Positions 42,838 to 54,550 of a stretch of DNA of 64,000 nt are shown piece by piece. The DNA lies in contig JAQFVV010012476.1 of NCBI GenBank assembly GCA_028023455.1, positions 2,087,820 to 2,151,819 of the forward strand, read 5' to 3'. The DNA comes from Epiperipatus broadwayi (taxonomy: Eukaryota; Onychophora; Udeonychophora; Euonychophora; Peripatidae). A program made the position numbers and the translations under genes. The notes beneath the pieces are model-generated. The model saw only the letters and a program-made list of their open reading frames with translations, had not been told where the DNA came from and did not search any database. The stretch's first letter is position 1; each line of letters starts with the position of its first letter.

Positions 42838-44992
42838 TGTAACGGGCACATATGTACGTTACATTATTTTTTATTAGTAAACATAAAAAAAAAAGTTCGC
42901 CAATAAAAAATTTGTTTTTTAAGAATTAAAAACTGAAAATTAAAAAATCATCTTAAACTCGCATATATATAAAATCGCACAGATAAATAAGTATTAAAAT
43001 AAAACTTTATTAAAAAAAGAGTAGTTTAAAACTAAATTTTCAAAAAAGATTTAGAGATAAAAATATATGTTTAAGTTTGAAAACAAATTAATTAATCTTT
43101 TGTAAAATAAAAATGACTATTTTAATTAGTAAACTAGCCTTTGGGCATTTAAATGTATAAGCATCGGTCAGATAGGAAAACAATAGAAACTTTTAGCAAA
43201 TGAAAGAAATCCATCGGGAAATCGGACCTCAACGAAAAGGTTTTCACCATCATGACGTAATGTTGAGTTAATCCACAAAATTATTATAAAAGGAAAGGTT
43301 TGAAAATAAAGGAATTAGTTGGTTATTACGAGTGGACAGATATGTGTTAGTGCGGAGTTGAAGAAGAAGAGATTGAAAAGACACACTCTTCAATCCCTTC
43401 AGTTCTGCTAGGAAGAAAGAGAAATGAACTATCGTTTTCTACATTGAGGACCAGCTGGAGTAAAAAACCTCCGTATGAATAAATAAAACGGCCAACAGAA
43501 TACCAATCTTTTTTGGACGGCGTGGGAATTCACGTTCAAATGGCAAGCAACAGATAAAGATGAACTATTTAAAACCATAAGAACTTTATAATTAATGAAC
43601 ATTAAATTAAAAATGTTCTGTATTTAAATAATACAAATAGAATCCTATCTGACCAACGTAAATTAATATTAATAATGTCATTTGATGTATTTTTTTTTTA
43701 TTTAAAATCATTTCCATTTTTTTTTGTTCTTTTAAGTTTTTATTATGATTTTTGTTTTTCATTAGACTAAATTACATAAATGTTAAACTTTAGTCGGGCG
43801 TGAATGGCTATATAGATTTGTAAAGTTATATTAGGGAAGGGTAATCTTAGGTTATTTGTTTCGTGGTTGAATTGGGTCGATGAATTGGATATATTGATGT
43901 AGTTAGTAGATGTAGTACGAGATTCGCTATGGGCAGAATCGCTATTATACGCCGCATACTTCCATTTTGCCTATGGAAGGGATTATAAGGTGTTGAATGC
44001 AGTTCCTTCCTATGGAGTTTTTTTTTATTGCTCTCATCGTCAGATAGATGTAATATTCCTATCTGATGAGAAGCAGTTTCTTCTCTTAACCTAATTGTGC
44101 TGCCGTATTCGTATTACATTGAACACATCGATATATCCGATCGATTGAAGTTTGGTTTGACTGCAAACCTTTGGCCTAAGGTTTAACATGGATTGAATAT
44201 GTTCTTTTGAAATGCAAATCTATGTAGTCTATTCATACTTGACACTCTAGATAAAGATGCATTAAATTTAAGTTGGGTATAGATGCTTGCATGGGTTCGT
44301 TACCGGTTGATTATGTTTTTGGTTTTCGTATTCGATCAAAATATATATAGACATTCGGTAAATACTGATACCTTACAGGGATTATCTAAAATGTATTTAT
44401 TCGGATGTCTTTTAAGTTATTGGTGTTAATGCAAGCATCTTATGGTGAATGCTATTGGGTTACTTATAAATTTCCCTCTGCAATTGATGGTATCAATGAT
44501 TTTGTATTTTGATCGTTTATGTTTATTTTGAAATGTTTTTGACCGTGGAATCTATGTAACCGATCTATACTCAACATTTTTAAACAAATCTGTGCGAACT
44601 AATAATAGTATAAAATTTAAAATGTAAATTAAAAATCTAAAATAAAAGTAAAAATAATATTAAATGTTAAAGTAAACATATTAAAATAATAATGTTAAAT
44701 CTTATATATATATATGTGTGTAAATAAATTTTTGTATGTTAATTACTGGCAGTGGCTTATTTTATTTATTTTTTTTAATATTGAAATATAATTAGATAAG
44801 ATATTATATTATTAAATCTCTGCTATTCCCTGAGCTAGTGACATGGGCTAATGACCGGATATCAAAATATATTTATTAAAATAAAAAATAAAAAAATTTT
44901 TTTTTGACTTACAAAATTTTTCTAGGTTCAAATGCCTAGATGACGCCCTGTAGTGCAGATGACATTAAGTGTTATTTTCCGGATCGTTATAA
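42838..44992 (+). mobile_element. Diverged solo LTR related to the 51.9-59.3 kb array
   Basis: Starts TGTAACG and matches the array LTRs throughout: the AAAAGTTCGC block, TCGCACAGAT, a TATA box, GTCGGGCGTGAATGGC, AGATGCTTGCATGG, GACCGTGGAATCTATGTAA and CTCAAATGCCTAGATG-CGCCC. Length (about 2.15 kb) matches the array LTRs. No internal region flanks it, so it is a solo LTR or a lone fragment. The right end near CGGATCGTTATA is less certain. Confidence 0.75.
43285..43293 (+). promoter_or_regulatory. LTR TATA box (solo LTR)
   Basis: TATAAAAGG, 447 bp from the LTR start, at the same relative place as in the three array LTRs despite strong divergence around it. Confidence 0.55.
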
Positions 44993-45011
44993 TATATATA
45001 TATATATATAT

Positions 45012-45196
45012 ATTTAAGCCAATAAACATCACATGACCACCTCCTCTTTTGCTTGTGTATAACTGTTGTTAAAACAGGCAAAACTAACTATATATATATT
45101 GCCACACACAGCAAGCTAGAGTAATCAGTGGATGCCAGAAGGCTTGTGCATAAAATCCCCATCTAGTTCCTACTCATCCAATATTCCCAGACTAGT
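45012..45196 (-). mobile_element. Family A half-element, copy 7
   Basis: Runs from the AATAAACATCACATGACC terminus through AAACAGGCAAAAC and GATGCCAGAAGGC to CCCAGACTAGTTT. There it breaks inside the ribozyme and joins AGGCTTACCTG. Only one arm is present. Confidence 0.75.
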
Positions 45197-45198
45197 TT

Positions 45199-45298
45199 AG
45201 GCTTACCTGTTTATATATATATATATCCCTATGTCATAGCACTGGCTTAGGCTTACCTGTTTATATATATATATATCCCTATGTCATAGCACTGGCTG
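45199..45298 (+). repeat. 50-bp perfect tandem duplication
   Basis: AGGCTTACCTGTTTATATAT through ATGTCATAGCACTGGCT is present twice with period 50. The second copy leads into a SINE whose first bases (ATGTCATAGCACTGG) are included in the repeat. Confidence 0.85.
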
Positions 45299-45364
45299 AG
45301 AGGCAAATCTACAACAACCGTCTGCAACCAACTGCTAATCTCTTGGCTAACAATGCTTGACAAA
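45229..45364 (-). mobile_element. tRNA-derived SINE, type 1 (degraded)
   Basis: The minus strand has GTTAGCCAAGAGATTAGC, a degraded B box (AGATTTGCCTCTCAG) and TGCTATGACAT. Its edge is involved in the adjacent 50-bp duplication. Confidence 0.7.
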
Positions 45365-45599
45365 CATTAATATTTGATGATAGAAAAAGACATTCATATA
45401 ATTTTGCATATTATTAATAATGATTATTTATCATTTGGATTAAAATAATTAGTTGATTTTATTGATGTTTAAAACTTGCATGAAATTCAAACACCAGAAG
45501 TAACTGAATTAAGCTAAAATTTAAGAGCTTTAAGATGCAACTCATCACTTTATCATTGCTTTAAACCATATAGGGACAATTGAATGACTTACTGCTCAG

Positions 45600-46220
45600 G
45601 AGATATACGAAGTTGAGTACTAGAAGTGATAGAGTTGAACTGTGATTGGTGGACCTTGAACTCTCAAACTGACCATCATTCTATCACTACATTAATAATG
45701 CAAGGTGGGAAAGGAGTAAAGGTCTCAAATGATTTATTTTGTAATCAGTGGACCTAGAGCCCTAGAGTCCACCACTGTATCAGCATTCTAAACTAAATAG
45801 GGAAAGTCACATCACATATAGCTGAGGAGTTTAGACAAGTTACCAAGCAGTAAAAATGCCAAAGCTGTACTATTATTTATGGGGCTTGAGTTCTGCAATC
45901 TATCACTTCTCTGTCACTGCACTAAACAAGGCTTGCAAATCAGAGAGGCCTACAACACTCCATCCAACAGAGCTTAACATTGTTTAACCCCCATGAACAG
46001 ACAAGAGTTATTATATTCAATGCAATATAAATATATGCAGTAATGGTGATTAAGTATTATTATTTGATCCTAGTACCCATTTGTCTAGGTATTTTTTGTG
46101 ACCTTATGCATAGAACTTTTCAGAGTGTTTTGATGCAGTGTTGGGGAAGGAAACTCTAGAGTTTAAAGTCCATGGATCACAACCCATCTCTGCCAATTTC
46201 ATTGCTTGAACTCTAAGCTA
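45600..46220. repeat. Cluster of decayed tRNA-like SINE relics
   Basis: Four successive blocks (near 45625, 45745, 45860 and 46130) share TGGACCT-GA-CTC, TCTATCACT-CA and a CACT(G/A)CA(C)TAAA-AAGG ending. The same wording occurs near 40860-40940. They look like diverged copies of one SINE. Confidence 0.5.
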
Positions 46221-46419
46221 TTAACCATTTGTGCATAGAAATTGACATACACATAATATTTCATGGTTGCATTTTATAATATTGGCATTGTTGCTATCTA
46301 ATGTGAACAAAGGAGTAAATATATGCCAAGTTCCATGTCAACAAAATGCTTTATTTGTTTATATTCAACACACACTTTAGAAGCAATAAATTAGCCATGA
46401 ATTGTACTTTGATACTATT

Positions 46420-46855
46420 TCTGAAATCATATGTTGAAGGTTAAGCAAAGTGATACATTTGGTATATATCATCTCAGAAATCATGGTAACAGTAAACAGA
46501 GAAAGTCATGTGACATTTGGTTATATACCATCATAGAAATTCTACTTTCAAATTAAGCATAGAAAGATATGTGATATTTTGTTAATAAAATACTATCTTA
46601 GTAATCATATGTTATAAGCAAGCAAAGGGAGTGACTGATGCTTTATTGGTATTTTCTATTCCATAAATCATACATTGAAAATAAGCAGGGGGGGGCATGT
46701 AATATCTGTTGGTATATACCATCTTAGAAATCATATGCTAAAAATAAGCAGAGGAAGTCATGCGACATAGTATATACCATCTGGGAAATCATATAATAAA
46801 AGTAAGCACAGAAAGTCATGTGATATTTTGTTAGTATATACGATCTCACTTAAAG
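46420..46855. repeat. Degenerate ~60-bp tandem repeat, about seven units
   Basis: The unit centres on ATACCATCT-AGAAATCATATG-TAAAAGTAAGCA-AGAAAGTCATGTGA. Anchors near 46421, 46476, 46535, 46610, 46672, 46727 and 46789. Confidence 0.75.
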
Positions 46856-47311
46856 TTGAAAGTTTGACCACAAATAATTTAAAAGTGAGATTAGTAAAGT
46901 ACATAATTATTGGCTTAATGTTGAAATCATATCTACACAAACAAGTTGGATTCAGTTCAAATTTTTTGAATGTTTAAATTTCAGATTATGAGCTTCAATG
47001 AAGAAAATGGCATAAAAGTATTGACTAAAGTCTAAATGCAGACCATAACCTGAAACAGGTCTATTCATGTGGACACTACACAATTAATATCTGCTAATTA
47101 CTGAAGCTTACAACAGTGGTTATTTCATACCATAAGCACCAAAATGAATACAGTAGTTCTATTTAATTGACCAAACTCTTTCTTGATTGAGTAAAATAAG
47201 GCTATCCTTAAATATTCATTTAAAAACTGAGAAAAATAAATATTATGGATACTTCCAATGGTAATAAAAATATTTCTATATAACATGATAAAATGATTCG
47301 GTTTAGTTCTG

Positions 47312-47453
47312 ACTTTTCTAAATGTGTTTAATTAATTTCAGACTCAGTCTAGCAATTTTCACATTTTTATGCATTTAAACTAACTTTTCTAAATGTGTTT
47401 AATTAATTTCAGACTCAGTCTAGCAATTTTCACATTTTTATGCATTTAAACTA
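47312..47453 (+). repeat. 71-bp perfect tandem duplication
   Basis: ACTTTTCTAAATGTG through GCATTTAAACTA occurs twice with period 71 (starts 47312 and 47383), with no visible difference. Confidence 0.9.
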
Positions 47454-47803
47454 AATTTTAGTTGCAGACATGTGTTGGGAAAGTTGAAATAAAAATTGTT
47501 TTGTTTTAAAAAAAATCTTAAAAAAAACCTTATACCACAAATATGCCCAAATAAGAGACAGTCATCTCTAATAAATAATATATTGTAGTGAAATTTTCAC
47601 TACACCACTTTCATGAAAGTTAGAGACTGTTATTTTATCTGCTTTTAACATCTTGTGAAGGGATGTAATCATAAACATACAACCAAAGGTATGTGTAAAC
47701 ATATGACCAAAAAAATGTGAAAAAGATTTATGATCACCAAGATGCATGTTTTTGTGTTGAATGAGCACTCTCCAATCTTTTACACATATTTTTATCATTT
47801 ACT

Positions 47804-48380
<577 letters not shown>

Positions 48381-48468
48381 TGAATTACTCTAGTATAATT
48401 AATGTGTCAAATTTGCTGCCCTCACAACTTTGATACAAATCACTTAATGAAAATATATTAATTTTTAT

Positions 48469-48588
48469 TAGTCATTCATTAAACTACAGATTATTCAATA
48501 ATGAATAATATTTTTGTAGTAAAAATTTCACTACTGAAATATTCATTATTGGATAATTTCTAGTCTAATGAATGACTAATAAAAATTA
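48469..48588. repeat. ~49-bp inverted repeat
   Basis: Arms 48469-48517 and 48540-48588 (landmark TAATTTTTATTAGTCATTCATTA) around a 22-bp loop. A small MITE-like hairpin directly downstream of the GATA tract. Confidence 0.75.
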
Positions 48589-48882
48589 TCGATACAGAAG
48601 ATATCTGTAGTTTATTCATAACAATGCCCAATGTAGTTTAGCACAGAGATAGAATTAATTCTGCTGCTGGAATTTCCAGCACTCAAACTCCTTGTAAGCT
48701 CTTTCATAATAAAGTCAGTTCAATATATTTACTGCTAATAATTTATCCAACTTACCTCACTATTTACGAACTATCTTTATAAAAACAAGTAATCACAAAG
48801 TGTAGATGTCAATGCTGAAAATATCCTTTGACTTATTTCAGACTATTATCCTCATTAGGCGATTTTGTTATCACTATACTAT

Positions 48883-49101
48883 TATTAGAAGAGATGATTA
48901 ATAGACGGACAATTGAAATCTTAAACTGGATTCCAAGAGATTGTAAAAGACTCAGAAAGAGACCACATGTGAGATGGATGGATGAAATAAGAAAGTGTGC
49001 CGGGGTGATGTGGAGAAGAGAAGCTAAAGATCGGTGAAGATGGATTAAACTTGGAAAAACTTTCATCCTGCAGTGGATTGATAATGGTTGATGATGATGA
49101 A
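48883..49101 (+). pseudogene. RTE-type LINE 3' end
   Basis: Encodes the last ~60 residues of the RTE ORF (GATTGTAAAAGACTCAG, the RPHVRWMDEIRKCAGVMWRREAK segment), with a premature TGA near 49034. The 3' terminus GATAATGGTTGATGATGATGA is intact. 5'-truncated. Confidence 0.88.
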
Positions 49102-49525
49102 ACTATTATGCCATGATTATATCCGAACAATAGTCAGATGTCTCTAGCATAATGATAATAGTTAATTAGTTCTGCATCACTTTACTTAGAAACTACTTTT
49201 ATAAATGCAAATATTTGATGAATATAGATATCAATTCTGAATAGATCTCCAGATGAGTTTCAGACAATTAACTCTTTTCAGTTGGCAGTTTAGTGAGAAT
49301 TAATGTCATATAGTAATCGTTTAACAGTAGTAAAGTGTGTGGATAATTTAGTATTAATTAATAAAACAAGTCATAAATTTTGTAACTTGTTTTTAAGCTT
49401 GCATTTAAATGATCAATGGATGGAACTTATCAATAGCACTATTCGAGCTTTATTTTCGGCACTTATAAAATAAAACTTGATTAGAGCTATTGATAAGCTC
49501 CATTTAGTGATGATTTAGTATTAGG

Positions 49526-49644
49526 ATTTTTTTTCGTATATCATAGCATCGGTCGGGAGGTGACCCACGACAACCATCTGCAGCCAACTGCTTGCTTGCT
49601 TGTAAGGCGGCTGTGCTGACCTCTCCGCTAACAATGATTGACTG
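49526..49644 (-). mobile_element. tRNA-derived SINE, type 1
   Basis: Minus strand: CAATCATTGTTAGCGGAG, AGGTCAGCACAGCC, a degraded B box (TGGGTCACCTCCCG), CGATGCTATGATATACG and a short A tail. Its right flank (49639-49750) is a 58-bp tandem duplication (GATATTTAACATCTATTA, GATGCTAATAAACAACAAGC) that includes the last SINE bases. Confidence 0.75.
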
Positions 49645-49754
49645 TGATATTTAACATCTATTACAATAATGATGCTAATAAACAACAAGCAAAGCTTGAC
49701 TGCGATATTTAACATCTATTATCTTAACGATGCTAATAAACAACAAGCAATTCC

Positions 49755-50750
49755 AGATATTTGTCTGCTTAGCTATCTAAAGCTGATGTTAGAATATTAA
49801 CCTCAAATGCAAAATGATACAAGAGAAAAAGTAAAAGTGAACTTAGTTACAAGTGAAAAGATATTTATTAACATAATTTTGAAGACCTGAATATTATAGA
49901 ATCACTGGATAAAAAGAAACATACTTTAGGAACTCGAAAAAAAAACTGAGGAAATATTTTTTAAGTGCAATGTGTGGCTTGAATGTTGAAAAAACGTACA
50001 TTAAATTGAATATTTAGTTTTAAAAGTGGGGGAAATAAAGAAACAAGAGACCACAGTAGTATCTACACAAAAGATAGCACCAGATTGATGACGAAAAAAT
50101 AATATAAAAGATGATAAATGAATAATTGATTAATCAAATCACTCTATTTGGAATGACACCTATTAAATGAAAACACTAGAAACTCTGTCCCATAAATAGA
50201 ACTCTGTTTAATGATAAAGAAATATTGAATAGACGTATGGAGTTTGATATCAAAGCTGTATGAATTTTTTTAATGCAATAACAACTTATTCAGTGTTTCT
50301 GGTGATGATTTATAAAAAGTAAATTTATATTTAAATGGAAATTTTATTGTGGATGACAGGATAAGACATTAGTAAATAAACAGGAAAACCCATGTGTAAT
50401 TAAAAACAAGGGACCAATAAATGATGTTACCATGGCAATTTGTTTATCACTTTTCTCTAATTATGAATTTTTTTTATTTATTTACTATTATTTCATCTTG
50501 GGGGGGGGGTATTTTTATTTTTATTCTGAGATTTGTTTAAAATCCCACTGTATAGTAGACAATTTATTTGTATTTACAGGGTATGAAACAGTACACACAC
50601 TGACTAAAAATGGTCCACTTTTGCCTCTCAGTAATTAGTGAGTTTCGTAGCTAGTAGTGATTTTAATTGCATTTCACTAGAATAACATCATTGATTAACC
50701 ATTTTTTTAAAATTATACATAATGATTTTTCCATTTATTCATCTACTTAC
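49755..50750. other. No gene recognised
   Basis: AT-rich with a G10 run near 50500. No repeat family assigned. Confidence 0.4.
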
Positions 50751-50754
50751 CTCA

Positions 50755-51395
50755 TCATCATCAACCATTATCAATCCACTGCAGGATGAAGGTCTCTCCA
50801 AGTTCAATCCATCTTTTCCTATCTCTCTTCTCAATATCACCCCTGCACACTTTCTTATTTCATCCATCCATCTCACATGTGGTCTCTTTCTGGGTCTTTT
50901 ACAATCTTTTGGAATCCAGTTTAAAATTTCAATTGTTCATCTATTATCATCTCTTCTAGCAATATGTCCAGCCCAACTCCACTTCAGTTTTTTAATTTTT
51001 TCAATGAGGACAGTAACACCTCTTTGTTCTCTTATCCATACATTGGTTTTCGATCTCTTCTTGTTACTCCCAACATACATCTCTCCATACTTCTTTGAGT
51101 GGTCTGAAGTCTCTGCATTGCTCTTCTATTAAGTGTCCAAGTCTCAGATCCATAAGTAAGAACTGACAAAACACATTTATTAAAAACCATCACATAGGCA
51201 TATTTCCTTTCAGTATCAAGTTATTTCTACCAAAAGCACACCAATCACATTTAATTCTATGATTAATTTCATCCATTATGTTTCCATTTGTATTAATAAT
51301 CTAACCAAGATATTTGTAACTGTTAATTTCTTCTAACTCATCATAATCAATCTTTATTTTCATATTTTGAGAAAATCTATTAAACTATCTAACTA
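50755..51395 (-). pseudogene. RTE-type LINE 3' fragment, ~640 bp
   Basis: Minus-strand copy of the same 3' segment as 11745-12417, with several frameshifts. It has the ATGATGATGAGG tail, the basic C-terminal block, the SETW-like region and the YKYLG region near 51310-51330. Truncated upstream at about 51395, then TATC-type degenerate repeat. Confidence 0.85.
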
Positions 51396-51808
51396 TATAT
51401 CTAGTTATTTATCAAGTTACCTCCTAATTACCTATGTATTTATCTATTTATCTATCAATTAATGTAATTTCTTATTTGTCTAGCTATCCATCTATCTATG
51501 TAATTATTTATCAAGGAATTTATCTTATCTTTTTATCTGTCTAATTATACATCGGTCTTTTTATTTATTTAGCTAATTATCTACTTTCTTATATATTTAT
51601 CTATCTTTTATGGCTCTGTATACTTCTAGTTGTTTATCTATTTATTTATCTATTATCATTTTATCTATTTATACATCAGTCTGTCTATCAATTACCAATT
51701 AATTTCCTACTTATCTATGTACATGTATTCTATCTATGTACATATTTTTATCTAGTTATTTATCTAATTACCTACCTATTCATCTTTGTACTTCTCTCTT
51801 TTCTTTTC

Positions 51809-51840
<32 letters not shown>

Positions 51841-51871
51841 TAGCTTTTAATATGTATATATATATATATAT
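51396..51871. repeat. Degenerate TATC/TATT simple-sequence tract, left flank
   Basis: Long run of TATCTA/TTTATC variants ending in (AT)n immediately before the first LTR. The same tract continues at 59339-59600 after the last LTR, so the array inserted into it. Confidence 0.8.
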
Positions 51872-54002
51872 TGTAACGATATATAGATATGTCGTTACAT
51901 TATGTTAAAATAAAAACTTAAAAGTTCGCAAATAAAAGTAAAAAACTAAACGCTAAAATTAAAAATGTTTGTTATACGTATATACATTCGCACAGATGCT
52001 AAACTTTAAAAAATATTTTTTTCATAAACAAAAAAAAAAAAGTATCTGAACGTATTTTTTTTAATAAAAAAATACCAGATTGAAATATAAAAATATTTTA
52101 ATAAAAAAATAACGTAAGTTAAAGTAAAAACAGGTATTAATTAATTCCTGTAATCTGTAAATGGAAATGATTGTTTATTAATTATCTAAAAGCTGTATAA
52201 TTAAAAAGTCAGATGAAAAGTTAGATAAGAGAAGAAAGAAATTTTAGCTTGACCAATGGAAGCACTAAGCCTTGGCTCGGACCCTAACGAAAGTGATAGA
52301 CTAGTGACATTTTGTTCATTGAATCCTTGTGGATAATATAAAAAGGGAAATACAGTTTTTTTCGGACAGTTCCAGCGTTGTGTGTTTGAGAGGTGGTAGG
52401 ACGCACATACCACACTCTCTATTTAAAAAGGAAAAATGAAAAGACTGTGATACCAGAACAGAACCAGCTAATGTTACCTCCAAAATATCAGACCGGTCTT
52501 CCAGGAAAGTCTCCGTGGGAATTGCCAACGGGAACAGGGACTATTCTACCATAAGCTATATGAAATGAACAATTGTTAAAATCAATTAAGAACTTTTGTC
52601 AAGTTTTACAAATTGATAAACAAGCCAACTGAAATGTTAAAACGGACTTTTATCTGACTTTTGTAAGTTTTTAAATCAAATTAATAATGTTTAATTTTAT
52701 ATGTTTTCCGATTGATAAACATCATTTCCATTTTTTTTTTCTTATTGTAAAGATTATTTAAATGTATGAAATTTAAATTGTTTATAGATGCTTGCATGGA
52801 TTCGTTTGCGGTTAATTATATTTTGGTTTCCATATTTGATCAAAATATATAGACATTCGATAAATAATGATACCTTACGGTGAGTATCTAAAATGTATTT
52901 ATTCGGATGTCTTTTAAGTTATTGGTGACAACGCAAGTATCTTATGGTGAATACTATTGGGTTGCTTATAAGATTCCCTCTGTGATTGTCGGTATCAATA
53001 ATTTTGTATTTTGATCGTTTATGTTTATTTTGAAATGTTTTTGACCGTGGAATCTATGTAATCGATCTATACCCAACATTTTAAACAAATCTGTGCGAAC
53101 GTATTTAAATGTTAAAATTAAGTCGGGCGTGAATGGCTGTATAGTTTTGTAAAGTTGTATTAAGAGAGGGTAATCTTAGGTTATTCATTTCGTAGTTGAA
53201 TTGGTTCAATGGATTGGATATATTTGTGTAATTAGTAGATGTAGTATGAGGTCCGCTACGGGCAGGATTATAGATATACGCCACACACCCTCTGTTTGTC
53301 TATGGATGGGTTTGTAAGTCGGCAGAAGACCGCAGTCCATTCCTATGGGGTTTTTTGTTTATTGTTCTACTTGCCAACAGATGTCACATTCCCGTTGGTG
53401 GAGAGTCAATGTCTTCTCTATTTCTACTTATTGTTCAGATGTACATTCCTGACAATATAGTATTTTGTGTTGTCGTATCATGCTACATTGAATACATGAA
53501 TGTATCAGATGGATTGGCGCCAATTTGGTTGCGAAATTTGTTGCCTAAGGTTAAGTCAGGGAAGAATATTTTCTTTTCAAATGCAGATCTATGTAGTCTA
53601 TTCATACTTGACTATCTAAATAATAATTAAACTCATTGAAACTTAGTTAAATGTAAAATTAAAAGTTAATATAAAAATCTAAAATGTTAAACTTATTCCT
53701 CAAAATTTAAATATTATTTTATATGTGCGTAAATAAATATTTTTATATGTTAATTTCTGGCAGTGGCTTTTACTCTTTGATATTTAAGATATAAATTAAG
53801 ATATAGATTTTTATCTCTGCGTCTCCGCTGAGCTAGTGACTTGGGCTAACGATCGGAATATTTAAATAAAGTGGAATCTTAACAGCGCGTATCTGCCTAC
53901 TCTATAAATTTTTCTAGGCTCAAATGCCTAGATGGCGCCCTTGTAGTGCAGATATTGTTTTTGCGGTTAGATTCGATCTTCACTTTCATTCCGATTGGTA
54001 CA
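51872..54002 (+). mobile_element. LTR 1 of a three-LTR array
   Basis: 2131 bp, beginning TGTAACGATATATAG and ending GATTGGTACA (TG...CA ends). Homology to LTR 2 and LTR 3 starts and stops exactly at these bases. It contains a TATA box (52337-52345), an AATAAA (53865-53870) and no credible protein. The 91-codon ORF at 53355-53630 also occurs in the other two LTRs but is not preserved in the diverged solo LTR. LTR 1 differs from LTRs 2 and 3 at sites where those agree. Confidence 0.85.
52337..52345 (+). promoter_or_regulatory. LTR TATA box
   Basis: TATAAAAAG, repeated at 55015-55023 and 57675-57683 in the other LTRs and, as TATAAAAGG, in the solo LTR. Likely the U3 core promoter, placing the transcript start near +30. 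Confidence 0.55.
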
Positions 54003-54550
54003 AACTGGCTACCCAACTTGGGCCGATCTTAAATAAACACGAGTGCCCTGAGAATTTTAAAAGGGAATCATGCCCGTAAATTTTTTCTGAAAATTATATA
54101 GATATATGTTTTGTATTAACGTAAAGTTATAGTTTAAATTTTGTGTAAAAAGGTACTGCCAGTAAGAAAAATTGCGCATATGTAAAGAGAAATACGAGGA
54201 ATAAAAATAATAAATAAAACGTAATTAATAAATATAAATCATAATTTTTTTTTTTTAAAAAGTCTTGTTTAAAATTTAATCGTTTAACTGGCCTAAATAA
54301 TACTTAAAGGTAGGAGAAATGAAACTTGGAAGGGAGGGGGCAGAAATTTAGCTGGTAGTAAGGAATCATCAGTCAACTTTTTTTTTTTTATCATTATATT
54401 CGTAATTACTGTTTTGTCTTTTAAAAAAAAAAAAGTTTTGTCCTTTTGAAATTTCATATATAACAAATTTGTGTAACGTAATTACTAACACTAAGTAAAT
54501 TCTTTTTTTTTTTTTTAATGTTTTTATTTTTTTGAGGAAGTTTACTGATA
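54003..54550 (+). mobile_element. Internal region 1 (non-coding, 548 bp)
   Basis: Begins three bases after the LTR with TGGCTACCCAACTTGGGC (54006-54023). It has the TGG start and the position of a primer-binding site and resembles Lys-type sites, but the tRNA is not identified. A GGAAGGGAGGGGG purine tract lies at ~54331-54344, about 200 bp before LTR 2 rather than next to it. There is no gag, protease, reverse transcriptase or integrase, so the element is non-autonomous. Confidence 0.75.

Noticed and set aside
52201-52413. A 70-codon minus-strand ORF repeated in the three LTRs
   Set aside because: It spans the TATA box region of the LTR and is antisense to the promoter. Repetition reflects LTR identity only.
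53355-53630. A 91-codon ORF repeated in all three LTRs (also 56030-56305 and 58691-58966)
   Set aside because: Its conservation follows from the near-identity of the LTRs. The aligned region of the diverged solo LTR (about 43990-44250) does not keep the frame, and no domain is recognisable.
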